Source: Daphnia carinata
Taxonomy: Eukaryota > Arthropoda > Branchiopoda > Diplostraca > Daphniidae
Reading direction: 5' to 3'
Length of the DNA: 64,000 nt
NCBI RefSeq assembly: GCF_022539665.2
Contig: NC_081331.1
Span: forward strand, 8,153,534 to 8,217,533
The notes below the pieces were generated by a model. It saw only the letters and a list, made by a program, of their open reading frames with translations. It did not search any database and had not been told where the DNA came from. Both the position numbers and the translations under genes were made by a program. This document shows, in pieces, positions 1 through 10,150 of the stretch (positions within the stretch are counted from its first letter, which is position 1; each line of letters starts with the position of its first letter).

Positions 1-433
1 AAGGGACAAGAAAGATTATTCTTCTTCTCCAACAGGCAACCCTTATAAGAAACAAGTTTCGTTCCAAACCAATAGCGGCAATCAAGACAGAAATTGGAGA
101 CCTCCTCCTCATCGACCCAATAATAACACCAATTCTTACCAAAATCCGGGATTCTCTAATAGACCTACACAGTCCACGTCCTCGTTTTCCAGACCTTTTA
201 TTGATTCGAGAAATCGGCCTACTCAAAATGGAATAACTTGCAATTTCTGCGGTTTTCGTGGGCATACACAATCGGAATGCCGTAAATTCCAACGGCATAA
301 TTTAGAACAAGCACAGCCTCCAATTTGTTATTCTTGTCGTGAAATCGGACACAAATCGAATAACTGTCCTAAGTTCAGGAGCTCCGATAGGCCGAATATT
401 CCAGCTCCCCCTCAGCGTCAGGGAAACCAATAG
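1..433 (+). pseudogene. gag: Gypsy A gag, C-terminal part with two CCHC zinc knuckles
   Basis: The frame ending with TAG at 431-433 encodes a basic, Asn/Pro/Gln-rich tail and two zinc knuckles: CNFCGFRGHTQSEC (about 241-282) and CYSCREIGHKSNNC (about 328-369). CX2CX4HX4C knuckles at the end of Gag bind genomic RNA in retroelements. The start lies outside the window, so length and the capsid domain cannot be judged. The reading frame is open to the stop. The last codons overlap pol and contain a -1 frameshift signal. Confidence 0.85.
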
Positions 434-462
434 ATATCAACTGTAACTTCGGGTCAGTTGAT
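421..462 (+). promoter_or_regulatory. Predicted -1 ribosomal frameshift signal at gypsy A gag/pol junction
   Basis: GGGAAAC at 421-427 lies in the gag frame as G GGA AAC, the X XXY YYZ form of a slippery heptamer. After an 8-nt spacer, ATCAACTG (436-443) pairs perfectly with CAGTTGAT (455-462) around an 11-nt loop. The gag stop TAG is at 431-433, and the -1 frame is open from here into the protease. This is the classical signal layout; its activity is inferred. Confidence 0.7.
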
Positions 463-2365
463 AGGGAGCCTCAGTTAAAATCCCGACAAGTCGCAAAATT
501 AACAACTATAACAAATGAATCGACCCCTAGAATTCCATTAAAAATTTTTCAGATACCGTTGCAAGCCTTATTTGATACAGGCGCGTCTAAAAGCATTATT
601 CACGAGAGAATATTTCATAAGTTACCCCCGAGAGGTCAAGCGATCTGCAGTCAGCTTGATTTCGATTTGTATGATGTAGGGGAGAAAAAGTTACATACGC
701 TGGGAAGAGTTACATTGCCCGTACGATACGGAGAGTCAGTTTTAAGACAAGAGTTTATTGTTACAAATGGTGTTTCTGAAGACTGTATCCTTGGATGGGA
801 TGCAATCCAGAAGCACGGTTTTCGGCTTGACGGAGAAGCCAGGAGCATTTATTTAGCAAGGGATGAGCAGGGATCAGCCATCTCTAGGGTACCAGACATG
901 GCAGTTACGACGGTCAAAAAGACGACGCTATTTCGTCAGACTTCGCTAGTAGTTGCAACGCAAATGAAAGGTTCATTTCCGTATGTCCCCCCTAATACCA
1001 CATTTATGTTTACCCCAGCAGAGGATTTGCCGAACGGTATTTTTATTGAGGAATTCATTGGAAACGTATCTAAAGATGGGAAATATCAAATTATGGTCGA
1101 GAATCATTCGTTAAATCAAGTCATACTTCCTAGGAACACTACATTAGGCGTAATTGAGATTATTCATAACGTAATTGGGAAAATTGCTTTAAGTAAATTA
1201 GAGGAAAAGCCTACTATTAAAAGTGAGCCCGTTTTAATTTCAGAAGTCGACGCTGAATTTCAAGCTCCGCTCTCAAAACTATTAAATGACTTCCACGACT
1301 TGTTCGCAGCAAAAGATTCAGAATTAGGGAACACTAGTCTCATTAAACATACAATTGATACACAAGGAAGAGTCCCTATTCGACAACGCCCTTATCGAGT
1401 TTCAAATAATCAAAGAAAAATATTGGAAGATAAAGTACAGGAAATGTTGGATGCTAATGTGATCCAATATTCACATTCGCCATGGGCTTCACCTGTGGTT
1501 TTAGTGGAAAAAAAGGGTGGAGAAGTAAGATTTTGCGTTGACTATAGGAAATTAAATAGTATTACAAAAAAGGATTCGTTTCCTATGCCGAGGATAGATG
1601 AAACATTGGACAAACTGTATGGGAAGAAATTTTTCACCACTCTTGATTTAGCTTCAGGTTATTGGCAAATTCAAGTTGATGAGCCGGCTATTGAAAAAAC
1701 AACATTCGTAGTGGAAAATAACCTTTACGAATTTAAACGTATGGCATTTGGATTGTGCAATGCACCTGCGACATTTCAAAGACTAATGAATTATGTACTA
1801 AAAGACGTTTTGGGAAGTAAAGCGTTAGTTTACTTGGATGACGTAATCATCTTTTCAGACACTTTCGACGATCACTTGAATGATATTCGGGAAATCTTTG
1901 AATTATTGAACAATGCCAATTTAAAATTAAAACTTAAAAAATGCCAGTTCATTAAAAGTTCAGTAAATTATTTAGGCCATGTCATCTCGACTGATGGTGT
2001 TAAACCTGATCCGAGCAAAATTGAGAAAATAATTAATTATAAAAGACCCGCTTCGGTAGATGAAGTCAGATCATTTCTGGGTCTAGCTGGGTATTACAGA
2101 CGATTTATTAAAAATTTTGGATCAATCGCCAAACCGTTAACCAGATTAACCCATAAAGAACTTAGCAGAAAACCTTTTAATTGGGGAAACGAGGAAAACA
2201 TTGCTTTCGAAACCTTGCGTACATCTCTAGTGACTCCACCAGTACTGGCTTACCCCAATTTCAACGAGAAATTTTTCCTTTTCACCGATGCATGCGATTA
2301 TGGCATTGGAGCGGTACTGTCCCAAATTCAAAATGGTCACGAGCACCCAATCGCGTATTCCAGTA
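427..2365 (+). pseudogene. pol: Gypsy A pol, 5' part: protease, reverse transcriptase, start of RNase H
   Basis: The -1 frame continues open from the frameshift site to the transposon junction. An aspartic protease is marked by LFDTGAS near 570. Reverse transcriptase follows, with DYRKLNSITKKDSFPMPRID near 1540-1600, LDLASGYWQI near 1640 and the catalytic YLDD near 1830. RNase H begins with FTDACDYGIGAVLSQ near 2280. The frame ends because a DNA transposon is inserted after 2365; the rest of RNase H resumes at 9333. No stop codon was seen in this part before the insertion, which suggests the element was intact when hit. Confidence 0.9.
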
Positions 2366-2495
2366 CCCACATAGCACATCTCAGCCGTCGGATGTCCGAT
2401 CCATGGCCGAATGTCCGTGTCTTCTATGGGCTGGCCCACGGATGTCCTTCGGCTAGTCTGGTTGGATGTCCGATGGATGTGCAAAAATGATGTCC
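2366..2495 (+). repeat. Left TIR and subterminal repeats of the DNA transposon
   Basis: The 13-bp TIR CCCACATAGCACA is followed by several copies or near copies of GGATGTCC, often extended to GGATGTCCGA, up to about 2495. Repeated subterminal octamers of this kind are typical transposase binding sites in CACTA-like and related elements. The same motif, in both orientations, fills the right end and the 61132-62027 element. Confidence 0.8.
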
Positions 2496-2741
2496 TAACA
2501 ACATCCCTCGAGCAGACAAGAAGATCTTCAACAAATTTTTTTGAATATATTGAAAATAAAAATATTTTTAATAAATTTTTACTAAGTAGTTGCCTTTAAC
2601 TCTAGAACCGTACATACCTTTTTTTGTTGTAGTGTGTAGGGAACACACAACCCTGAATGAAAGTGACGGCATACAAACAGAATTATTTAAAAGATCCAAT
2701 CTATTTTCGTCAACTTGTAATAAAAAAAAAAGGTGAGGCAG

Positions 2742-2847
2742 TACGAGGGGGACATAGCCAACTGTCGTTTGCTCATTATGGACGGAAACATCGAATTAAC
2801 GACCATGGACTACATCCTTGACCTCTGCCGCTCTACCAGAGTTCCAG
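2742..2847 (+). pseudogene. Captured exon of a PfkB-family (pseudouridine kinase-like) sugar kinase
   Basis: A 106-bp open stretch is bounded by a usable acceptor (GGCAG before 2742) and donor (GTAAGACC from 2848). Translated, it reads YEGDIANCRLLIMDG then NIELTTMDYILDLCRSTRVP. This matches my knowledge of the core of PfkB carbohydrate kinases, in particular the LIVLDGN segment of animal pseudouridine kinase-like proteins. No neighbouring exon of the same gene is recognisable before the TIR or downstream, so it is a lone exon inside the transposon. Family assignment is from a short segment and is moderate. Confidence 0.5.
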
Positions 2848-3122
2848 GTAAGACCCCAAACAAGTTTCTGGTAAAACTACTTTACATTTAAAAAAAAAGA
2901 GAAACATTACAGCTCACTCAACGATTTAAATTTAAGCAATGGACGGAGGTGACATTGTGGAACGGAATGATGGATAAAGAGATTCCCAGTTGCAACTGTT
3001 TGTAGCCCAAATATTTGAGAGTGAGGCACACATTTTCAGATGTAAATCTGGCTGCCGTGTGATTGCATCTGAACAACTAGATTGCTGTTGGCTTTCTTGC
3101 GTTCCACTGTCCTCTTGGCGTC

Positions 3123-4274
3123 CTATTTAGAATAGTTTGCTTGGTTTAGAATTATTTCATGGTGAATTGCATGATGAGAACTTACGAAGTAGAAACTGGC
3201 TGTGGCAGCCATTCCGATGAACATGGCGATTACGGCAAACGCGTACGACCAAGAGAGGTAGTTGAAATTTGGGTAGAGCATCCAGTCACGTCTCCAACAT
3301 TGTCCACCAAAGACAGCCACCGACAGGAAGAGGCAAAAGGATTTCAAACCATTCATTAGTGCACAGGCAGACAGGATCTGCCACTGGTATCGGAATGTGA
3401 AGTTGAGCGGCCAACGAACAAGAAGCATTGTTGAGGCAATGTGGGCAGAGCAGGAAAATATCAAGGCCAGCGTCATAAAAGCCTGCACTGCCATCAGCCA
3501 ACCTTTGGAGAGCAAATGAAAGAGTTGTGAAGTAGCCGGCAAAGGAAAGTGTGACTCTAAATTTACCTGGCAGCAACCATTCCCAAATCACAAAGTATGT
3601 CTTGCTGAAGACATAGTGGCAACCATCAACGAGGTCATCAAATTGGTAGTTTGGGTAACGGAATCTGCTAAAACAAAACTCCCAGAGACCCATGTTCTTG
3701 AACGGGCTGTATGTGTCTTGCCAAGAGACCAGCCAATGTGGACTGTAAACAAAGGGTAAATTGGCATATGAATGTTTGACAGAATTGGTTGGGATTACCT
3801 GGCAAATGACATAACCAACAGCATAAGTGATATAAAAGACAGAATGGATCCCAACATCAGTAAACCTGTTAACGAAATAATTTCATTCACGTCATGTTGA
3901 CAGTTACAGGCGCAAATCCCACTTGTCGTGTTTGTGAAAAACACATATAATACATGGTATTTAGAAAAATAATGGCCGCCTTTTTCCCCTATATATTAAA
4001 TCAGCATTGTCAGATAACTTAAATGGCAGTGATATGTTCCAGCAGTTTATTAAATTTAAATTTACTTGAAATTACTATTTAATATGTAACGTAAAAACAT
4101 CTACTTAAATTTCAACAGTGTTTTTATATAAGATAACTGTTTTATTAATAATAATTATTTGATAAGCAATTTTTTGAGAAGATACCATTTACCTGTGTTT
4201 AGGGAATGAACACCAAAAGCAAAAAAAATGGTAGTTCCGACTTCTTTCGAATGGGGATCTAGCGATTCAGGCAT
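3123..4274 (-). CDS. Claudin-like tetraspan membrane protein, four exons, carried inside the transposon
   Basis: Four minus-strand exons join in phase: 4274-4193, 3865-3799, 3742-3567 and 3502-3123, all with GT-AG introns. The total is 705 nt, giving 234 residues and a stop without any frameshift. Exon 1 starts at ATG 4274 (MPESLDPHSKEVG). Exon 2 is a hydrophobic membrane segment, exon 3 gives ASPHWLVSWQ and the extracellular FKNMGLWEFCF region with cysteines, and exon 4 gives three more hydrophobic segments and FGGQCWRRDW. This is the layout of insect claudin/PMP22-superfamily proteins of cell junctions. It lies wholly between the TIRs and diverges from the transposase gene. Whether it is expressed, or a neutral host-gene capture, cannot be told. 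Confidence 0.75.
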
Positions 4275-4395
4275 TCGTTTGGTAGCTGCCTTTGAGTCAT
4301 GTGCTTTGTATGGTGTGGTTTGAATTTTTTGAAAATTAGCAGAACTTGGATTTTAAAGTGTGCATGAAAGACTTGCGAAACGTGTTCATCGCGCT

Positions 4396-4519
4396 GCCCA
4401 GCTGCCTTGCCGTACCCGCCCAGTTGGATTACCGAACCTGCCCAGTTGGCTTACCGGTCCTGCCCAGCTGCCTTGCCGTACCCGCCCAGTTGGCTTACCG
4501 GTCCTGCCCAGCTGCCTGG
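4396..4519. repeat. 22-bp GC-rich minisatellite between divergent genes
   Basis: Five 22-bp units and a partial sixth begin with GCCCAGYTG. Two related unit types appear: GCCCAGCTGCCTTGCCGTACCC, which occurs twice with GCCCAGTTGGMTTACCGRWCCT units between. It is far more GC rich than its surroundings and sits between the claudin-like ATG (4274, -) and the transposase ATG (4809, +), so it could affect a shared promoter region. The open frames across it look like by-products of composition. Confidence 0.75.
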
Positions 4520-4808
4520 CTCTTCCAGCTCCCCTGCTGCCATCATTCTGTGGATAAATGGATTCCCAAAACGTAAGTTAATATTAACCGGAATTTACCT
4601 TTTCAATATATTTTTCCATTTGAATTCCCGATTCCTTTTTTTACAATCGCCTCTTTAAGTTCGGCTTTTTCAGTTATTCCATTCCGTCGTCGCAAAATTT
4701 TTTTTCTCGCAATTGGAGCTTTTTTTTGCAGGGTATTTATTTTCCTTGTCCAAGTTTATACTTTCTTATAGACATTTTTTCTAACGCTAACTTTTTGAGC
4801 TTACCGTT

Positions 4809-6932
4809 ATGAGTAACAATGAAATTTTACCGAGCTCTCGAACAAAGAGGCGTCGGATTCAGAAAGATTTACAACAACTTCGTTTAAGTTTAGTTAATGT
4901 TGAGGATATTGAAGTAGTAAGGGAGTCGTCGGACGAAGAGCGTTTTCCAAACGGCAATAATGGCATAGATTTTACTGAGGAAGAACACGCTGAAAATCTT
5001 TTCAGTGGTTTCGACGACGAGGTGTTAGCTTCTACTGAAGACGCATTTTCTATCGATAGCGATGTTTTTCCGGTTTCTTCTGAATCTGAATCTGAATCGA
5101 CAGTTGACAGGGACGATGGTGCACAACCTGATGAAAGTGATTACGATGAGGAACACAACGGGTCGCATAATTTACGCCATTTGCTTGCTTTATGGGCAGT
5201 TACATGGGGGGTTCATCAAAACGCAATTGATGCATTGCTAGCCATACTCCGTTTATTTCAATGGGGATTAGATTTACCAAAAACCTGCCGAACCCTTCTG
5301 AAAACGCCTCGCAATGTCGACGTAAAATCACTTTCTCCCGGCAAGTATTACCACCATGGAATTTTAAAAGGTCTGGAATCAGTTTTAAACGTTATGCCGG
5401 CTTGTAGTGCTCTTGATCACGTCGACATTTTTGTTAATATTGATGGTCTCCCCATTTCCAAAAGCAGCGGTGGACAGTTTTGGCCAATTTTAGGGATCAT
5501 CACCAATGCTAAATCTAGAAAAGTATTTCTTATTGGACTTTACCATGGTGATGCCAAACCTGATTCCACAGAAGAATACCTTACAGACTTTATTTTGGAA
5601 GCTAAGGCTTTAAGTGAAAGTGGTTTTATTTTTCATGGCCGGCGCTTATCATTCAGAATATCCGCATTCATATGCGACGCGCCTGCGCGTTCGTTCATTT
5701 TGAATACTAAAGGCCACACAGGTTATTTCGGTTGTGGGAGATGTATCCAACAAGGGGAATTTGAAGGTAGGGTAGTTTTCTTGGAAAGAAATTCGACTCT
5801 AAGAACTGATTACTCCTTTAGAAACCGCATTTATGAGGAGCATCACCATGGTGATAGTATTCTTGAGAACTTAGATTACCTTGATATGGCGAGGGATTTC
5901 CCAGGTGATCCAATGCACTTAATTGATTTAGGGGTGACGAGAAAGCTTTTATTGACGTGGATTAGAGGTCCACTCCCAAGAAGACTTCACAAAAGTTTAA
6001 TAGACTCCATAAGCTCCCGCCTGGAAACTTTAAGCAAATTTATTCCAAGAGAATTCGCACGGCGTACGAGATCATTGAAGTTTGTTGATCGCTTCAAGGC
6101 TACAGAATTTGGATTATTTAATAGCTGTGTTGGTCCTGTGGTTCTTTTGGGGATTTTGCCCAATCGATTGTATAATAACTTTATCGTTTTTCATGTTGCA
6201 GTGCGAATTCTGTCATCATTCGCGTATTGCATAACGCACAATGATTATGCAAGGGAATTATTAGATTTATTTGTTAGGGAGTGTGAATCAATTTATGGCA
6301 CATACTTCTTGTCCTTCAATGTCCATTCTTTGATTCACACTTGTGATGATGTTTTGCGTTTTGGTGCTTTGCCAAACTATTCAGCCTACGCTTTCGAAAA
6401 TTATCTTTTTTCTTTAAAGAATCTTTTGCGCAAGTCCAATCAGGCATTGCAACAGGTAGTTAAACGTATTCTGGAAATAGGACAATTCCAGAATGCGTGT
6501 TACAATGCAAAATCATCTAAAACTGGACGTTTTTTTAAACAACATGATAGTGGTCCTTTAATTCCCCACCTCGTATTTTCCAAGCAATTTAAGGAAATGC
6601 AATTGGGTCCCTGGTTTCTAAGTTGTAAGGGACCTGATCATTGTGTTTATCTTGATTCTTCTATTGTTTTGGTCGAAAACATCATTCGCGGCAAGAATGG
6701 TGATTTCATTATTGGCAGGCGTTTTCAAGTAAAACGTTCACTCTTCTCTTATCCTCTACCGTCGTCGTCGTACGAAATATATACGGTGGGAGCTATATCA
6801 GAATTACTTGAAGCGTGGCCAGTGGCTGAAATTAAATGCAAGGCGGTCATGTTGCCAACTTTTTCGGGAAACAGTTGCGCAATGGACGGTACGTTTTCGG
6901 TTTTTCCTCTTTTGATGGAGGCACACACTTAG
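4809..6932 (+). CDS. tnp2-like transposase (CMC/EnSpm-related)
   Basis: A single 707-residue exon. Residues about 1-110 are acidic and Ser-rich after a basic start (RTKRRRIQKD). The conserved body follows, with FVNIDGLPISKSSGGQFWPI near residue 215, a zinc-knuckle-like HTGYFGCGRC near 305, DFPGDPMHLIDLGVTRKLLL near 365, and YSAYAFENYLFSLKNLLRKS near 535. These motifs are those of the large insect/cnidarian transposases related to Transposase_21 (tnp2) of CACTA-like elements. The catalytic acidic residues cannot be assigned with certainty by eye. The ORF is intact, so the copy may encode active protein. It is flanked by the minisatellite upstream and the DUF4806 gene downstream on the same strand. 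Confidence 0.65.
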   Translation: MSNNEILPSSRTKRRRIQKDLQQLRLSLVNVEDIEVVRESSDEERFPNGNNGIDFTEEEHAENLFSGFDDEVLASTEDAFSIDSDVFPVSSESESESTVDRDDGAQPDESDYDEEHNGSHNLRHLLALWAVTWGVHQNAIDALLAILRLFQWGLDLPKTCRTLLKTPRNVDVKSLSPGKYYHHGILKGLESVLNVMPACSALDHVDIFVNIDGLPISKSSGGQFWPILGIITNAKSRKVFLIGLYHGDAKPDSTEEYLTDFILEAKALSESGFIFHGRRLSFRISAFICDAPARSFILNTKGHTGYFGCGRCIQQGEFEGRVVFLERNSTLRTDYSFRNRIYEEHHHGDSILENLDYLDMARDFPGDPMHLIDLGVTRKLLLTWIRGPLPRRLHKSLIDSISSRLETLSKFIPREFARRTRSLKFVDRFKATEFGLFNSCVGPVVLLGILPNRLYNNFIVFHVAVRILSSFAYCITHNDYARELLDLFVRECESIYGTYFLSFNVHSLIHTCDDVLRFGALPNYSAYAFENYLFSLKNLLRKSNQALQQVVKRILEIGQFQNACYNAKSSKTGRFFKQHDSGPLIPHLVFSKQFKEMQLGPWFLSCKGPDHCVYLDSSIVLVENIIRGKNGDFIIGRRFQVKRSLFSYPLPSSSYEIYTVGAISELLEAWPVAEIKCKAVMLPTFSGNSCAMDGTFSVFPLLMEAHT

Positions 6933-7176
6933 GGAGTGAAGCAATTGGGGTGAAGGGGGGAGTAATGAACTTTATTCTGATTTTACTTTTCTTTTATTTA
7001 GTCTAAACTTTTTTATTTTTCCCTTTTTATTGCGCAATACTCTCTAATTAGACCGGTGTAACGATACACATCCACTAGGAGTAGAATAAATGTACGATGT
7101 TGCAAAAAATAGGGGTGGTGCTATAAGCTGGTGAGCTACACCGTCTTTTTTTGTTTTGTTTTTTATTGTGGAATAG

Positions 7177-8776
7177 CACCATTTCTTATTATTGGAAGGG
7201 CCGGACGACGATCCATGGGTGCAATCAGTTCCTATTTCATGGTACGACAATGGATTCTGCTGGTGGCCTCCTAAGTCCAAGTCTAAGGATGTGTCCCGCT
7301 TTATAAACTTAGGCTACGAACCTAACAAGAAAACTTGGGAGTCTTATCCAGCTAGGGTCAGGAAAACCTACGGTATTTTTTTATATTTTTTATCTCTACT
7401 TTTCGTTAATTTTGATAAAAATTAGCAACATATGCTGAAGCTAGAAGACATGAAAATAAAGTAGTACAAAATGAGGACATCGCAATAACAGAAGATGAAA
7501 TGGACAGGAGAATCAGGAGAACTAGGAAGATCAAACTCCCGTTCGACATCAGTGTTTCCCCTCCCCCTTCGAAGGGCAAACAGTTGAAGTCAAGATATAG
7601 GGAAATTGTGTCTTCTTCGGATGACGACAGTTGTCCTATTCCTCCAGTTCCTCCACGTAAAATAATTTTAAGTAGGTTTATTAATCTTTACTTTCAATCA
7701 ATTCTGCGTTAATTCAATGTATTATTTTTTTTAGATAGATTGAGCGTTGCTGGAAGCCCGGCCAATAAAAGTGGGAATGGTGGGAATGCACTACCAACGT
7801 GCTCCGAGCTTATGCTTCCCCATTCAAATCCCGATGCGCAATCAGATGATAGTATTGACCATTATTCACCTGCAGGTAATATTTCGTTTGATTTATAGTA
7901 ATTTTATTAATAACAACTATTAATAATACACTGTTTTCCTTTTCAAATGAAAGGCACATCCAAGTCCATTACATGTACAGCTCCACCTGTTTCTGTAGTT
8001 CCAATAAGAAGCTCCACTACGACTAAAAGGAGTAGCTTTGTCGAGATCAGAAATGGAGGTAAGCTTTAAAGTTTAGATTTTTATTAATTTCATTTATATA
8101 TTTTTAATATACTTTTAGAATCCCGCGACGAGTTTCTTCAGCGTGGCATTATAACCATTGGCCATGGCACACGCGACAACAACGCCATCAGTGCAGCTTT
8201 ACTGGAACGTCTCGATCGTATTGAGACTGCGTTTGTCGCCATGAGAAAGTCAGATGGAGATGCCAACGAGGATTTCATGCAAATGCTGCCCCTCAACTCT
8301 ATGGATGATTTTTACATATTCAACGACGATTTGAAAAGCAAATCAATGTCACAACGTTTGGTAATTTTTTTTAAATTATTAAAATTTGAATTAAATTAAA
8401 CTTCAGGTGTTGTCTGTTTGTTTGTTTTTTAAATGTTTTCTAGAAAACACACCTGATCGCAATAGGGGGAAACACCCCAAGAACAATTGTTAGATCGATC
8501 GCCCGGCGGCTTATGACCAACGAACTAGGCAAATCTTTCAGCTGGTTTGGACATCGTAATAACAAAAAGCTAGCCGATACCAACATCGGAAAAGTGATAA
8601 TTGGTATTTATTTTAAATATTCATGTTATCCGTTTCATTCGTTTATAATACGTATTGATCTTTCAGCTGCATCGGTACGTAACACGCCATTGATTACAGA
8701 GGCAGATGTTAAATCAGCCATGATTGACATGCTGCGACACTGTAAAGACAAACCTCGCACGGTCCCTGTCCTATGA
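7177..8776 (+). CDS. DUF4806 protein gene of the transposon, seven exons seen
   Basis: Exons with matching phases are about 7177-7372, 7426-7671, 7735-7875, 7954-8058, 8119-8360, 8444-8603 and 8667-8776 (TGA). The first exon gives VQSVPISWY...FCWWPP...WESYPARVRKTY, the N-terminal module usual in arthropod DUF4806 proteins. A Ser/Pro-rich linker follows. The DUF4806 core spans the fifth and sixth exons (LPLNSMDDFYIFNDDL, LIAIGGNTPRTIVRSIARRL, FSWFGHRNNKK). No ATG is found in frame in the first exon, so a 5' exon is missing from this description. All seams are open, so the gene looks functional. Its position right after the transposase suggests an accessory transposition protein; that role is inferred. 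Confidence 0.75.
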
Positions 8777-9111
8777 GTCCCATCATCATTCCATTCATCA
8801 TCCATTCACAAAGAAAAAAATTGTTTTTTTTTTTATGTTTCTCGTCTATATTCACAGTCAGTCACAGTCACACAGATACAGTCAGCCCGAATAATGTTGA
8901 AGCAATGTTTTGTTTTTGTTTTTGTAGTCAGACAAATGATTTCTTTATGAATCTGTTTTCCTTTTTTTGTTTTTGATCTGCATATGGTTGTGCAACACAA
9001 GGTTTCTCATGTTCATTAATCTGGTCATGTTTCAATACAAAGATCAAAAAATAACAACAGTCTTTTCTATTTCACGATTTTATTTTATTAATCAATAAAA
9101 CGAATGAATAT

Positions 9112-9332
9112 GCAGATATCCCTTACATGTCCAAATTATAGCCGTAAGAAGTCCGGTCAGATATCCTTCGGATGTCTGACGGCGCTGTTTTGGGCGGTCA
9201 AAACCAACAAAAAAACATCCGTCGGACATCCAAATCGGATTTCGGGCTGTCCGACGGATGTCAACAGGATGTACCTTATATCCGACCTCAACATCTAGCG
9301 GACATCCCACGGCCAGACTTGTGCTATGTGGG
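9112..9332 (+). repeat. Right subterminal repeats and TIR of the DNA transposon
   Basis: GGATGTCY and GGACATCC motifs occur repeatedly from about 9170 to 9306 in both orientations, with ATATCC variants, ending in the TIR TGTGCTATGTGGG (9320-9332). The adjacent TA matches the left flank. Confidence 0.8.
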
Positions 9333-10012
9333 TAGACAGCTAACGAAGGCAGAAGCTAAATACAGTACGACTGAAAAAGAGGCACTTGCGGTTATCGATG
9401 CGATTAAGCATTTTCGACATTACCTTTTAGACCAACCTTTTGAGATCATAAGTGATCATCGTCCACTTCAATGGCTTAAAAATCAGAAAGATAACAATGG
9501 GAGATTAGGAAGATGGGCTATCCTGTTGGCCGCAACGAATTATGAATTAAAATACAGACCGGGACGTATTCATCAAAACGCGGATTGCTTGTCACGCTTA
9601 AAAATAGCTAGTATCCAAACCGAACGTAATATTAAATTAATTTGTGAAAGACAATTAGAAGACGACCTTTGCATAGTCATTCGAAATTATTTAGATAACG
9701 GTGAACTTGAAGAAGAATTTCTCCAATCGAAACCAGATTGGGTAAAAGAAATCGAGTATTTTGAAGTTATTGACGGTACGCTTTACCGGCACGTGCTGCC
9801 ATCTTCTGATAACAAAGGAAACGAAACTCACCATCAGTTGGTCTTACCTACATCGTTACGTCATCTAGTGCTCAAAGAACTACATGATGCACCGATGAGT
9901 GGACATTTAGCCTTTTATAAAACCTATTTGAAAGTAAAGAATCATTATTATTGGCCAAATATGAGGAAAGACATAAAAAAATATTGTCAGGCTTGTGAGG
10001 TGTGCATAATAA
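9333..10012 (+). pseudogene. pol: Gypsy A pol, middle part: rest of RNase H and integrase zinc domain
   Basis: The frame resumes exactly at the transposon edge with the RNase H continuation (QLTKAEAKYSTTEKEALAVI near 9340, HRPLQWL near 9460). It proceeds to the integrase HHCC zinc-binding module (HDAPMSGHLAFYKTYLKVKN, then CQACEVC near 9990). The frame is interrupted at about 10013 by A/T-rich sequence. Confidence 0.9.
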
Positions 10013-10150
10013 TATTATTTAAAAAAAAATAAAACATTAATTTTATTTTTTGTTTATTTTTTCCTTTTATTAGAAAGACGTCGAGTCATGAAACTGATTC
10101 TATAACACTATATTCACAGTTTTTTTTTTTTTTTTTTTCTTTTTTTTCAG
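10013..10150 (+). other. A/T-rich interruption of the gypsy A integrase
   Basis: About 138 bp of A-runs and T-runs separate the zinc domain from the integrase core. It begins near GAG|GTGTGC and ends in a long T tract and CAG, so it resembles a small intron. Splicing there would not restore the frame, because a further one-base shift is needed near 10168. It may be a short insertion or a degraded microsatellite. Confidence 0.5.

Larger units (their letters stand above)
2366..9332 (+). mobile_element. Gene-carrying DNA transposon (tnp2-like / CMC-type) inserted in gypsy A pol
   Basis: CCCACATAGCACA at 2366-2378 is the exact reverse complement of TGTGCTATGTGGG at 9320-9332. Each end is flanked by TA (2364-2365 and 9333-9334), and the gypsy reading frame is continuous across the flanks if the element and one TA are discounted. 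Both ends carry clusters of GGATGTCC/GGACATCC subterminal motifs. Inside lie a PfkB-like exon (+), a claudin-like gene (-), a 22-bp minisatellite, a transposase (+) and a DUF4806 gene (+). Superfamily assignment rests on the transposase; a 2-bp target duplication is compatible with CMC/EnSpm-related elements but not proof. Confidence 0.85.

Noticed and set aside
4346-4658. Overlapping open frames over the 22-bp minisatellite
   Set aside because: Three frames are open together because of GC-rich repeat composition; no conserved domain or start context.
10013-10150. A true intron in gypsy A integrase
   Set aside because: Joining the apparent splice sites does not give a continuous integrase; an additional shift is required, so it is more likely damage.
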